64,000 nt of DNA, from positions 7,936,001-8,000,000 of the forward strand of contig NZ_CP023689.1 of assembly GCF_008704715.1 (NCBI RefSeq). Reading direction: 5' to 3'. Origin of the DNA: Streptomyces chartreusis. Its GTDB lineage: Bacteria; Actinomycetota; Actinomycetes; Streptomycetales; Streptomycetaceae. Every line of letters begins with the position of its first letter. Position 1 is the stretch's first letter. Shown one piece after another: positions 51,115 to 59,559 of the stretch. The position numbers and the translations under genes are program-made. The notes below the pieces were generated by a model that was not told the origin of the DNA, ran no database searches, and saw nothing but the letters and a program-made list of their open reading frames with translations.

Positions 51115-51918
51115 TCACCCGAGTCGAGCCGCCAGGCCCCCCGTGCACCGCACCTCGTCGCCCGCCGTGATCAGCAGGGCCTCCACGTCCGGGAGCGACT
51201 CCAGCCAGGTCAGGCCCTCGCGTGAACCCATCGCGAAGGCTGCCGTCGCCCAGCAGTCCGCCCAGGTGAGCCGGGGGGCCACCACCGTCACGGCCACCAG
51301 GTCCGTCACCGCGGAGCGGCCCGTGCGGGGGTCGACGATGTGGGCGCCGCGTTCCGCCGTGCCGGAGGTGGCCACCGCCAGTTCGTTCAGGCCGGCGGCG
51401 GAGATCACCGCTGCCAGGCCGCCGGGGCGAAGCGGGTCGGACACGCCGACGCGCCAGGGGCGTTGGGGGCCCGGTGTGCCCAGGAGCTGGACGTCGCCGC
51501 CGCCGTTGACGCTGACGCCGGTCACGCCCGGGACGTCCGCCAGGCGGCGCGCCGCCCGCTCGACCGACCAGCCCTTGACGATGCCGGTCGGGTCGAAACG
51601 GCCCTCGTAGGTCGTGCTGAACCAGCCCTCGCTGAGCCGCTCCGCCTCGGCGCCCAGGTCCAGGACCTCGGTCACCTCCGGGTCGCACTCGTCGATGGTC
51701 AGCTCCCCGCGCGCCAGCCGGCAGATCTGGCTGCCGTCGCGATACGTGCTGAACACCTCGTCGACCCGGTGCAGCCCCGCGACCGCCTCCTCCAGCGCCG
51801 ACCGCACGGCATCGGGATCCCCGCCGCGGACGTCGAAGGAGACGACCGTCCCCATGACCTCCTCCGCCCGACGTACCGCGGCGGGAGCCTGTGTCGGTTC
51901 CACCACCGTGTCAGCCAC
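51115..51918 (-). CDS. apbE: FAD:protein FMN transferase (ApbE family)
   Basis: 267 residues from GTG 51918. Conserved parts are EEVMGTVVSFDVRG at the start, FDPTGIVKGWSVERA, VSVNGGGDVQLLG and AVTDLVAVTVVAP, with the metal/FAD site in the second half. It attaches FMN from FAD covalently to a Thr in the (S/T)GAT motif of FMN-binding domains. Its start overlaps the stop of exactly such a substrate gene (FMN-bind protein), which makes the functional link strong. No lipoprotein signal is seen, so it may act inside the cytoplasm or be exported with a partner. Confidence 0.85.
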   Translation of the reverse strand: MADTVVEPTQAPAAVRRAEEVMGTVVSFDVRGGDPDAVRSALEEAVAGLHRVDEVFSTYRDGSQICRLARGELTIDECDPEVTEVLDLGAEAERLSEGWFSTTYEGRFDPTGIVKGWSVERAARRLADVPGVTGVSVNGGGDVQLLGTPGPQRPWRVGVSDPLRPGGLAAVISAAGLNELAVATSGTAERGAHIVDPRTGRSAVTDLVAVTVVAPRLTWADCWATAAFAMGSREGLTWLESLPDVEALLITAGDEVRCTGGLAARLG

Positions 51919-52720
51919 CGGCCTGGTCCAGCGCCGACTGGAGCGACTCCTTGTAGCCGGCGCTGGTGTAGGTGGCCCCGGAGACCGCGTCGATGTCGGC
52001 ACTGCCGGCGGTCACGGCCGCCTGGTTGAGCTTGGGCACGGCGTTCGCGGTGATCTGGTCGCTCTGCCCGCCCTTGGGCGCCTGCACCGTCTCGGCCTGG
52101 GTGATCTTCCCGCCGGTGACCGTGATCCGGACCTGGACCGCGCCGTACTGGGTCTGCGCGACGCTGCCGGTGACGGTCTTGGCCTGCGCGGCGCCCGAAC
52201 CCTGCGAACCGGAGCCCTCTGAGCCGGCGCCCTGCGAACCCGAGCCCTGTGAACCCGAGCCCTGTGAAGAGCCGCCGGCCGCCTTCGCCTTGTCGATCGC
52301 CGACTGGAGGGATTCCTTGTAGCCGGCGCTGGTGTAGGTGGCCCCGGACACCGCGTCGATGTCGGCGCCCTGCGCGGCGACGACCGCCTGGTTCAGCTTC
52401 GGTACGGCGTTCGCGGTGATCTGGTCGCTCTGCCCGCCCTTGGGCGCCTGGACGGCCTCGGCCCGGGTGATCTTCCCGTTGCTCACGGTCAGCCGCACCT
52501 GCACGGCGCCGTACTGCGTCTGCGCCGCCTCACCGGTGACCGTGCCGGACCCGGCCGCCTGGGCGCCGCCCTGGGCCGAGGCCGCCGGCGGTGCGCCGAC
52601 GCCCGCCGCCTGCGCGGAACCCGGGTCGGACGCCGGCTTCAGCGACAGCAGCAGCACGATCCCGGACACGGTGGCGGCTCCGGCAAGCACGACACGCCGG
52701 ATGGGGTGACTCTTCCTCAT
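51911..52720 (-). CDS. Membrane-anchored protein with two FMN-binding domains
   Basis: 269 residues from ATG 52720 with an N-terminal signal/anchor (VVLAGAATVSGIVLLLS). Two FMN_bind domains (residues about 58-143 and 184-269) are nearly identical. Each ends in DIDAVSGATYTSAGYKESLQ, where the Thr of SGAT is the flavinylation site. They are joined by a Gly/Ser-rich linker of SQGSG repeats. It would carry two covalent FMN outside the membrane and pass electrons from the neighbouring ferric-reductase-like protein. It is operonic with the ApbE gene (8-bp overlap). Confidence 0.85.
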   Translation of the reverse strand: MRKSHPIRRVVLAGAATVSGIVLLLSLKPASDPGSAQAAGVGAPPAASAQGGAQAAGSGTVTGEAAQTQYGAVQVRLTVSNGKITRAEAVQAPKGGQSDQITANAVPKLNQAVVAAQGADIDAVSGATYTSAGYKESLQSAIDKAKAAGGSSQGSGSQGSGSQGAGSEGSGSQGSGAAQAKTVTGSVAQTQYGAVQVRITVTGGKITQAETVQAPKGGQSDQITANAVPKLNQAAVTAGSADIDAVSGATYTSAGYKESLQSALDQAGG

Positions 52721-52757
52721 GGCTTCTACAGCTCCTGAAGTCTTGAAGTCCCGTCGC

Positions 52758-54140
52758 TCACATCTCGAACGACTCGTGATGGATGCGGCGGGCAGGCACA
52801 CCCGCGTCGCGCAGTGCTTCGTAGACGGACTGTGCGAAGCCGGTCGGCCCGCACATGAACACGTCGTGCTTGTCGATGTCGGGGAGCTTCTGCTGCAACC
52901 GCTCCGCCGAGATGTCGGGCCGCTCGCCGTCGGGGCTGTTGACGGCGTACATCAGCCGGGCCCCGCGCTCGTCGGCGATCTTCGCCAGCTCGTCCCACAG
53001 CGCCAGGTCCTGGGTGCTGTTGGCCCGGTAGAGCAGGGTGATGTCGCCGGACGCGCCCGGCAGCGTCTCGAACAGGGCCCGCATCGGTGTGATGCCGACG
53101 CCGCCCGCCACCAGCAGCACCTTGCCCCGGCTGCGGCGCTGGGCGGTCATGGCGCCGTACGGACCCTCGGCCCACACCTTGGTGCCGGGCTTCAGATCCC
53201 GCAGGCGGGAGGTGTGGTCGCCGATCGCCTTCACGGTGATCCGCAGCATGTCGGGGCGGGGCGCCGCCGACAGGGAGTACGGGTGGGAGCTGAACCGCAT
53301 GCCCGGCGCCTTGAACCGCCAGCGGAAGAACTGCCCGGCCTCCGCGCCCATCCGGTGCAGCTTGCGCCCCCCGATCAGCACCGACACGATGCCCGGCGTC
53401 TCCTCGATGACCGCCTCGACGTACATCCGGTGCCGCAGGTTCAGACGGATCGGGGTGATCACGCGGTACCAGAGCACGGCCGCGGTCACCGCGCCGTACA
53501 GCCCGTACCAGAAGGTCTTCGCGGTGGGCTCGACGGCGAACTCGTTGCCGGTGGTGATCTGGTGCCAGAACGTCAGGAACACCGCGGCGTACGTCAGCAG
53601 GTGCACGTGGTACCAGGTGTCGTACGGGATCCGGCGGCGGATGCCCCCGATGGAGATGAGCGCGATGAAGAACAGCAGACCGGTGCCGATGGCCGCCTTG
53701 CCCATGTCCGGCAGGGTGTTGACCGAGTCGATCGTCTGCTGGACGATGCCGCCCAGCGTCTTGCCGGCCTGGAGCGCGTAGCCCCACATGATCAGGAAGA
53801 CGTGCGCGATGACCAGGCAGACCGTGTAGCGGCCGCTCATCGCGTGCCAGCGTGCGACCCGGTCCGAGCCCACCCGCCGCTCCAGCGCGGGCACCCGCGC
53901 CATCTGGAGCACCACGAGCGCCATCAGGTAGCCGGCGAGCAGACCGGTGATCCGGCCCGCGGCGATGATCTTGGCGGTGTTGTCCGCGAGGGACGGGGTG
54001 TTGTCCCACCACAGCCACAGCACGGCGGCGGCGCCCGCCCATAGGGCGATCACCAGCGGAACGGCCGGGGAGCGGCGCGGTCGGATGCGGCGCATCGTCT
54101 GGCGTCGGGCGGCACGGCCGCCCGCGATCGTGGTGGTCAC
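52758..54140 (-). CDS. Ferric-reductase-like membrane flavoprotein (FAD/NAD(P)H oxidoreductase)
   Basis: 460 residues. About six transmembrane helices form a ferric-reductase-like haem domain with paired histidines (ARWHAMSGRY, VIAHVFLIMW, YHVHLLTY, FWHQI). A cytoplasmic ferredoxin-NADP+-reductase module follows: HPYSLSAAP (FAD), LLVAGGVGITPMRALFE (NAD(P)H) and VFMCGPTGFAQSVYEAL. It moves electrons from NAD(P)H across the membrane. It stands 37 bp upstream of the FMN-binding protein gene, completing a transmembrane flavinylated electron-transfer chain. Confidence 0.87.
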   Translation of the reverse strand: MTTTIAGGRAARRQTMRRIRPRRSPAVPLVIALWAGAAAVLWLWWDNTPSLADNTAKIIAAGRITGLLAGYLMALVVLQMARVPALERRVGSDRVARWHAMSGRYTVCLVIAHVFLIMWGYALQAGKTLGGIVQQTIDSVNTLPDMGKAAIGTGLLFFIALISIGGIRRRIPYDTWYHVHLLTYAAVFLTFWHQITTGNEFAVEPTAKTFWYGLYGAVTAAVLWYRVITPIRLNLRHRMYVEAVIEETPGIVSVLIGGRKLHRMGAEAGQFFRWRFKAPGMRFSSHPYSLSAAPRPDMLRITVKAIGDHTSRLRDLKPGTKVWAEGPYGAMTAQRRSRGKVLLVAGGVGITPMRALFETLPGASGDITLLYRANSTQDLALWDELAKIADERGARLMYAVNSPDGERPDISAERLQQKLPDIDKHDVFMCGPTGFAQSVYEALRDAGVPARRIHHESFEM

Positions 54141-54254
54141 GGTTCCTCCGGGGACGGGAGCAAGGGGGGTGGCGTGGTCCCTTGGCCCTGAGATACGTGC
54201 GGGGAGGTCCGTGTGTTCAGCGGTGGTTGTTCGGTGGTGGTGGTCCTGTGCCGG

Positions 54255-54953
54255 TCAGTACCGGGTGATCGCCGTGGTGCCGCCCGCCGTGCCGATCGCG
54301 ATGTGCGGCCGGCGCTTCGGCTCGGCCCACTTCAGGATCCGCCGCATCGCGTCCCGCGACACCGACACACAACCGGCCGTCGCCCCGCGCCCCTTCACAT
54401 GGAGGAAGATCCCGGCGCCGCGCCCCTTCACCGGACGGTCGTAGTTGAAGCCGATGACGAGCGCGTGCGCGTACGGCGCCCCGTAGGAGATCAGGTGCTC
54501 GGACTCGGAGGCCCGGCAGTCACGGGCCCGCGGCTCGCTCCACCGGTTGTAGGCACGGGAGCCGTTGTCCTGGCACCACCAGGAGCCCTGGTGCACACGG
54601 CGGTACCTGTACGTCGTCCCGCGCGGTACCTTCTCGATGCCGAAGGCGTACGGCAGCCCGTACAGCCCCGTCGGTGTCGTGTTCGTGCCCTGCCTGCGCT
54701 TCGTGCCCCGGACGAGCCCCTTCGCGCCGAACCGGGCCGACGCCGAACCGGCCTTCACCCAGCGCCCGCCGGCCCGGTTCCACCAGGTCACCGTCCCCGA
54801 CGTCGAGCCGGCCCGCGCCGCGACGGCGGTGATCAGCTGGCTGCCGCCCCCGGTGTCGGCCATACGCGCGGGCAGCGGCCGCGGTCCCTCACCCGGCGCG
54901 GCGCCGAGCACGAGGAGGGACGCGGAAGCGAGGGCGACGACACCGGGGCGCAT
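54255..54953 (-). CDS. Secreted YkuD-like L,D-transpeptidase family protein
   Basis: 232 residues with a short signal peptide (VVALASASLLVLGAAP). The active-site motif HVKGRGATAGCVSVS carries the catalytic His and Cys near the C-terminus. Another Cys pair (WWCQDN, ARDCRAS) may form a disulfide. Enzymes of this fold make 3-3 cross-links in peptidoglycan, although stand-alone short members like this one may act differently. Its stop is about 110 bp from the ferric-reductase-like start. Confidence 0.8.
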   Translation of the reverse strand: MRPGVVALASASLLVLGAAPGEGPRPLPARMADTGGGSQLITAVAARAGSTSGTVTWWNRAGGRWVKAGSASARFGAKGLVRGTKRRQGTNTTPTGLYGLPYAFGIEKVPRGTTYRYRRVHQGSWWCQDNGSRAYNRWSEPRARDCRASESEHLISYGAPYAHALVIGFNYDRPVKGRGAGIFLHVKGRGATAGCVSVSRDAMRRILKWAEPKRRPHIAIGTAGGTTAITRY

Positions 54954-54956
54954 GGC

Positions 54957-55544
54957 TCAGAAGCTAGACGGAGGCAGCGGCAACGGCACGCCGGGTAGGC
55001 CATCCAGGCTGGTCGCGATGTAGTCCTTCTTGGCGAAGTACGCGCTGAGGGACTCGTCGTCCTCCCGGGCGAACCGCTTGCCGTGCAGATCGCGGTCCTC
55101 GTCGTACGTCATCAGGGGGACCGCGTAGCCGCAGGAGTCGCGGATGTGATCGGCCCGCACCAGGATGATCGCGCGCAGCCCGTGCAGCGACGGGTCGATG
55201 TCGGGGAAGTGCCCGAGCAGTTCCTTGAACCGGGGGTCGTCGCGGAAGACCGCCTCGCCCCGGCCGTGCACCCGCACGATGTTCGGCGGGCCCTGGAAGG
55301 CGCACCACATGAGGGTGATACGGCCGTTCTCCCGCAGATGCGCGATGGTCTCGGCGTTGGAGCCGGCGAAGTCGAGGTAGGCCAGCGTGAGTTCGTCGAG
55401 GATCACGAACGAGCCCTTGAGGCCCTTGGGGGAGAGATTGACCGTGCCGTCGGCGGACAGCGGAGCGGTCGCGGTGAAGAAGAGCGGCTGCTCCTCGATG
55501 AACGTGCGCAGCCGGCCGTCTATGCGTTCATAAGTTTTTCCCAC
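54957..55544 (-). CDS. Pyridoxamine 5'-phosphate oxidase-family protein
   Basis: 195 residues. The split beta-barrel core is seen in FFTATAPLSADGTVNLSPKG, LAYLDFAGSNAETIAHLREN and ITLMWCAFQGPPNIVRVHGR. These proteins bind FMN, F420 or haem, and the subtype is not resolvable here. It lies 3 bp upstream of the YkuD-like gene on the same strand, so the two may be co-transcribed. Confidence 0.78.
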   Translation of the reverse strand: MGKTYERIDGRLRTFIEEQPLFFTATAPLSADGTVNLSPKGLKGSFVILDELTLAYLDFAGSNAETIAHLRENGRITLMWCAFQGPPNIVRVHGRGEAVFRDDPRFKELLGHFPDIDPSLHGLRAIILVRADHIRDSCGYAVPLMTYDEDRDLHGKRFAREDDESLSAYFAKKDYIATSLDGLPGVPLPLPPSSF

Positions 55545-55619
55545 GTCAACCGATTATGGACGGGGATCGTTCGCCTGTCTAAGGAATTGTGGCGTCCAGT
55601 TGACGTCCAGTTGGCGTTA

Positions 55620-55660
55620 CCAGGGCCGCCCCGGCCGGCGTGCCAACGGGGCGGCCCTGG
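55620..55660 (-). terminator. Strong terminator hairpin
   Basis: Perfect 14-bp arms, CCAGGGCCGCCCCG (55620-55633) and CGGGGCGGCCCTGG (55647-55660), with a 13-base loop. No U-tract follows, which is usual in Streptomyces. It ends the reverse-strand secreted-protein gene that stops at 55673. Confidence 0.75.
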
Positions 55661-55672
55661 CTGCCTGTCACG

Positions 55673-56602
55673 TCACCGGGTGAGCGTGCAGGCGGCGAAC
55701 GCCTCCAGCCCTTCGGGCTTCGCGGCCGCGCGGCCGATGGCGGTCTCGATGCGGTTGAGGGTGGCGATGCGCTTGTCCTCCAGGGGGCCGAGGATGGCGT
55801 TCTGGACGAAGTTGGGTCCGCCTTGTCCGACGGTGTCGACGAGGCGCTGGTTGGCCTCGTCGATCTGGGTCTGGAGCAGTGCGATGTTCCGGTCGACCTC
55901 GGCCTGTGCGGAAGCCGGGATCGCGGGCAGCTCACCGGTCACGTCCGGGCAGCCGATCCGCCCGACGCCGGCATTGCCCGCGTCGCCGCCGGCGCCCTCG
56001 CCCGCGTCACCCGCGTTGCCCGCGTCGCCCGCCGCCGTCTCGCTCGGCGTGGCCCCGGCCTCCTCGCCCGCACCGGCGCCCGCCTCCTCACCGGCACCTG
56101 CTCCAGCACCGGCCCCGGCCCCGGCCTCCTCTCCCGCGCCCGCCTCCGCGCCGCCTCCGGCGTTCAGGGAGCAGGCGGCGAACGCCTCCAGTCCCTCGGG
56201 CTTCGCGGCCGCGCGGCCGATGGCGGTCTCGATGCGGTTGAGGGTGGCGATGCGCTTGTCCTCCAGGGGGCCGAGGATGGCGTTCTGGACGAAGTTGGGT
56301 CCGCCCTGGCCGACGGTGTCGACGAGTCGCTGGTCGGCCTCGTCGATCTGGGTCTGGAGCAGTGCGATGTTCCGGTCGACCTCGGCCTGTGCGGACGCAG
56401 GGATCGCGGGCAGCTGACCGGTCACGTCCGGGCAGGAGATGGTGCCGGGCCCGGCGAGCGTGCGGGCGTTCGTACCAGCGTTCCGGGACGTCTCCCCGGC
56501 GAGGGCGAACCCGGCGATGACCGTGCCGGACAGCGCCACCGCGGCGGCGCCGCCGATGAACGCGACGCGACGCTTGTTGTACTTCGGAAGAGCCCTGGAC
56601 AT
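55673..56602 (-). CDS. Secreted protein with two almost identical helical domains
   Basis: 309 residues from ATG 56602 with a signal or anchor (VAFIGGAAAVALSGTVIAGF). Two copies of a roughly 90-residue domain, CPDVTGQLPAIPASAQAEVD to GLEAFAACSL, differ at only about 4 positions and are joined by a Gly/Ala/Glu-rich linker (repeats of GAGEEA) rich in AG dipeptides. Each domain has two Cys, near its ends, that could pair. It is monocistronic and the function is unknown. Confidence 0.75.
   Translation of the reverse strand: MSRALPKYNKRRVAFIGGAAAVALSGTVIAGFALAGETSRNAGTNARTLAGPGTISCPDVTGQLPAIPASAQAEVDRNIALLQTQIDEADQRLVDTVGQGGPNFVQNAILGPLEDKRIATLNRIETAIGRAAAKPEGLEAFAACSLNAGGGAEAGAGEEAGAGAGAGAGAGEEAGAGAGEEAGATPSETAAGDAGNAGDAGEGAGGDAGNAGVGRIGCPDVTGELPAIPASAQAEVDRNIALLQTQIDEANQRLVDTVGQGGPNFVQNAILGPLEDKRIATLNRIETAIGRAAAKPEGLEAFAACTLTR
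55689..55952 (-). repeat. 264-bp direct repeat, copy A (second domain of the secreted protein)
   Basis: Aligns without gaps to 56172-56435 at an offset of 483 bp, with few differences even at third codon positions, pointing to a recent duplication or to gene conversion. Confidence 0.85.
56172..56435 (-). repeat. 264-bp direct repeat, copy B (first domain of the secreted protein)
   Basis: Partner of 55689-55952; encodes the N-terminal domain copy. Confidence 0.85.
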
Positions 56603-56753
56603 GCGGATGCCTCACTCGGGTTCGGGGGTGTCGTCGGTTGCGAACGCGGCGCCTGCGTCCGGCGAGAAGTACGGGTAAGCGGTTTCTCGCGTTCAAAGAG
56701 CACACCGGAATTTCCACCGCACCCGACCCGAATTGACGAATCATGCGGCCCTC

Positions 56754-56779
56754 TGCATACTCATGCATGTCAATGCATG
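56754..56779 (+). promoter_or_regulatory. Two overlapping ARG boxes upstream of argH
   Basis: TGCAT-ACTC-ATGCA (56754-56767) and CATGCAT-GTCA-ATGCATG (56762-56779) are two inverted repeats sharing six bases. They match the TGCAT half-site also seen at argC. A -10-like TAGCCT lies at 56801-56806. ArgR, encoded 6 kb upstream, should repress argH here. Confidence 0.75.
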
Positions 56780-56876
56780 GTGAGCGTGCTGAGTGCGCAC
56801 TAGCCTGACGACCGCCTCCCCGTTTCACGCCACGGGGAGGCGGTGCCACACCCAGACCTCCCGAGGAGCGCAGCGA

Positions 56877-58310
56877 GTGAGCAGCAACAGCGGTGACGTA
56901 CGGCTCTGGGGCGGCCGTTTCGCCGACGGTCCCGCCGAGGCCCTGGCCAAGCTGTCCGCGTCCGTCCACTTCGACTGGCGGCTGGCGCCGTACGACATCG
57001 CCGGCTCCCGCGCCCACGCGCGCGTGCTGCACAAGGCGGGGCTCCTCACGCAGGACGAACTGACCCGGATGATCGAGGGCCTCGACCGGCTCGAAGCGGA
57101 CGTGGCCTCCGGCGAGTTCGTCGGCACGATCGCCGACGAGGACGTCCACACCGCCCTGGAGCGGGGCCTGCTGGAGCGCCTCGGCCCGGACCTGGGCGGC
57201 AAGCTGCGCGCGGGCCGGTCCCGCAACGACCAGGTCGCGACCCTCTTCCGGATGTACCTCCGGGACCACGCCCGTATCGTCGGCGGCCTGATCGCCGACC
57301 TCCAGGACGCACTCGTCGGCCTCGCGGAGGCCCACCCGGACGTGGCCATGCCCGGCCGCACCCACCTGCAGCACGCCCAGCCGGTGCTCTTCGCCCACCA
57401 CGTCCTCGCGCACGTGCAGTCGCTGGCCCGGGACGCCGAGCGGCTGCGCCAGTGGGACGAGCGCACGGCCGTCTCGCCGTACGGCTCGGGCGCGCTCGCC
57501 GGCTCCTCCCTCGGTCTGGACCCGGAGGCGGTGGCGAAGGACCTCGGCTTCGAGCACGGGTCCGCCGCCAACTCGATCGACGGCACGGCCTCGCGTGACT
57601 TCGTCGCGGAGTTCGCCTTCATCACCGCGATGATCGGTGTGAACCTCTCCCGGATCGCCGAGGAGGTCATCATCTGGAACACGAAGGAGTTCTCCTTCGT
57701 GACCCTGCACGACGCGTTCTCCACGGGCTCGTCGATCATGCCGCAGAAGAAGAACCCGGACATCGCGGAGCTGGCGCGCGGCAAGTCCGGCCGGCTGATC
57801 GGCAACCTCACGGGCCTCATGGCCACGCTCAAGGCGCTGCCCCTCGCCTACAACCGTGACCTTCAGGAGGACAAGGAGCCGGTCTTCGACTCCTGCGACC
57901 AGCTGGAGGTCCTGCTCCCCGCCTTCACCGGCATGATGGCGACCCTCACCGTCAACCGCGAGCGCATGGAGGAGCTGGCCCCGGCCGGCTTCTCCCTCGC
58001 CACCGACATCGCCGAGTGGCTGGTCAAGCAGGGCGTCCCCTTCCGGGTCGCCCACGAGGTCGCCGGCGAGTGCGTGAAGGTCGCCGAGGCCGAGGGCAAG
58101 GAACTGGACGGCCTGACGGACGAGCAGTTCGCGAAGATCTCCGCCCACCTGACGCCGGAGGTGCGCACGGTCCTCAATGTGCCGGGTGCCCTGGCCTCCA
58201 GGAACGGCCGCGGCGGCACGGCACCGAGCGCGGTGGCGGTCCAGCTGGCCGAGGTGAAGCAGGACGTGGCGGGGCAGCACGTCTGGGCGAACGCCAAGCG
58301 GCAGAGCTGA
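56877..58310 (+). CDS. argH: Argininosuccinate lyase
   Basis: 477 residues from GTG 56877, preceded by GAGGAG. The signature GSSIMPQKKNPD is in the middle, and the RLWGGRFADGPAEALAKLSA start and PGRTHLQHAQPV (catalytic His) are present. It cleaves argininosuccinate to arginine and fumarate, the last step of the pathway. It is separated from argCJBDR by about 5.8 kb of unrelated genes but is linked through shared ARG boxes. argG is not in the window. Confidence 0.96.
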   Translation: MSSNSGDVRLWGGRFADGPAEALAKLSASVHFDWRLAPYDIAGSRAHARVLHKAGLLTQDELTRMIEGLDRLEADVASGEFVGTIADEDVHTALERGLLERLGPDLGGKLRAGRSRNDQVATLFRMYLRDHARIVGGLIADLQDALVGLAEAHPDVAMPGRTHLQHAQPVLFAHHVLAHVQSLARDAERLRQWDERTAVSPYGSGALAGSSLGLDPEAVAKDLGFEHGSAANSIDGTASRDFVAEFAFITAMIGVNLSRIAEEVIIWNTKEFSFVTLHDAFSTGSSIMPQKKNPDIAELARGKSGRLIGNLTGLMATLKALPLAYNRDLQEDKEPVFDSCDQLEVLLPAFTGMMATLTVNRERMEELAPAGFSLATDIAEWLVKQGVPFRVAHEVAGECVKVAEAEGKELDGLTDEQFAKISAHLTPEVRTVLNVPGALASRNGRGGTAPSAVAVQLAEVKQDVAGQHVWANAKRQS

Positions 58311-58359
58311 TCCAACGCCGCCGATCTCCGCGCCCGGAGGGGTGCGGGGCTGTATCGAT

Positions 58360-58411
58360 GTGCGGCTCCGCCGCGTGGGCGCGACAAGCCACGACGAGCC
58401 CGCACTCGCCG
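58360..58411 (-). repeat. Degenerate copy of the Streptomyces palindromic repeat, copy 5
   Basis: GCGACAAGCCACGACGAGCC matches part of the reverse form of the repeat, but the central CCCCGCG segment is replaced. It lies in the 190-bp gap after argH, in which I see no gene. Confidence 0.45.
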
Positions 58412-58503
58412 AATCACCGCGCGAGCCGAGCTCCGATTGCCGGGGGCATCGCGGGGTACGTTGATCGGAATCCGGTACCGGAGCCGACCGAACGGAGCCC
58501 GCG

Positions 58504-59475
58504 ATGCCCTTCGCCCGACTGGCGACAGCAACCACCCCGACCTGCCACATCGGGCTCGGCCTCGCCGCGGTCGGCCGCCCCGGCTACATCAACCTCGGCC
58601 GGGAGACCGACCTCGGGGACGACCGCAGCGTCGAATCGCTGCGCACCCGAACCCATGAACTCCTCGACGCCGCCTACGCCCAGGGCGTCCGCTACTTCGA
58701 CGTCGCCCGCTCCTACGGGCGCTCGGAGGAGTTCCTCGCCGACTGGCTCAATGCCCGCCCCGCGTTCGACGACATCGTCGTGGGCAGCAAGTGGGGCTAC
58801 ACCTACACCGCGGACTGGACGACCGACGCCGACAAGCACGAGGTCAAGGACCACGGTCTGCGGACCTACGAGCGTCAGCGCGCCGAGTCCGACGAGCTCC
58901 TCGGCGACCGTCTCGACCTCTACCAGATCCACTCGGTGACCCCGGACAGCCCCGCCCTCACCGACAAGGACCTCCACGCGAGGCTCGCCGAGGCGGCGGC
59001 CGCCGGCCTCACCGTCGGCTTCTCCACCAGCGGCCCCGCCCAGGCCGACGCCATCCGTGCCGCCCTCGCGGTGACGGTCGACGGCGAGCCCCTCTTCCGT
59101 ACCGTCCAGTCGACGTACAACGCCCTGGAGACCTCGGCCGCGCCCGCGCTCGCCGAGGCGCACGACGCCGGGCTCACCGTGATCGTCAAGGAGGGCATGG
59201 CCAACGGGCGGCTCGCGGACCCGTACGCGCCGGACGCGCTCAAGGCTGTGGCCGAGGAAGTCTCCCTGGGCTGCGACGCCGTCGCGCTCGCCCTGATCCT
59301 GCGCGAGCCCTGGGCAGGCGTGGTCCTCTCCGGTGCCGCGACGACCGTCCAGCTCGTGTCCAACCTGCACGCCGCCGCCGTGGACCTCGACGAGGCCCAG
59401 CTGGAGCGGCTCGCCGGGCTGGTCGAGGAGCCGGGCGCGTACTGGGAGCGGCGCGGGCAGCTGCCCTGGCACTGA
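58504..59475 (+). CDS. Aldo/keto reductase
   Basis: 323 residues. The AKR tetrad is complete: Asp66 and Tyr71 in YFDVARSYG, Lys96 in GSKWGY and His143 in LYQIHS. The C-terminal half forms the rest of the (beta/alpha)8 barrel (GLTVGFSTSGP, VQSTYNALE, TVIVKEGMANGRL). It is an NADPH-dependent carbonyl reductase of unknown substrate, monocistronic. Confidence 0.88.
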   Translation: MPFARLATATTPTCHIGLGLAAVGRPGYINLGRETDLGDDRSVESLRTRTHELLDAAYAQGVRYFDVARSYGRSEEFLADWLNARPAFDDIVVGSKWGYTYTADWTTDADKHEVKDHGLRTYERQRAESDELLGDRLDLYQIHSVTPDSPALTDKDLHARLAEAAAAGLTVGFSTSGPAQADAIRAALAVTVDGEPLFRTVQSTYNALETSAAPALAEAHDAGLTVIVKEGMANGRLADPYAPDALKAVAEEVSLGCDAVALALILREPWAGVVLSGAATTVQLVSNLHAAAVDLDEAQLERLAGLVEEPGAYWERRGQLPWH

Positions 59476-59518
59476 CGTAGAACCCCGTTGATCAGCGGCG
59501 TGAGCCACGCATGCCTAA

Positions 59519-59559
59519 TGTGAGACACCAATGTCTCACATGCGCTACTCTTGTCTCAT
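59519..59559 (+). promoter_or_regulatory. TetR-family operator and promoter
   Basis: The inverted repeat TGTGAGACA-CCAA-TGTCTCACA (59519-59540) has perfect 9-bp arms. A third half-site, TGTCTCAT, is at 59552-59559. TACTCT (59545-59550) is a likely -10 seven bases before the ATG at 59558, implying a leaderless transcript controlled by the regulator it encodes. Confidence 0.7.

Noticed and set aside
56088..58550. An 820-codon - strand frame covering argH and the duplicated secreted gene
   Set aside because: Shadow of argH; no start signal and no domain.
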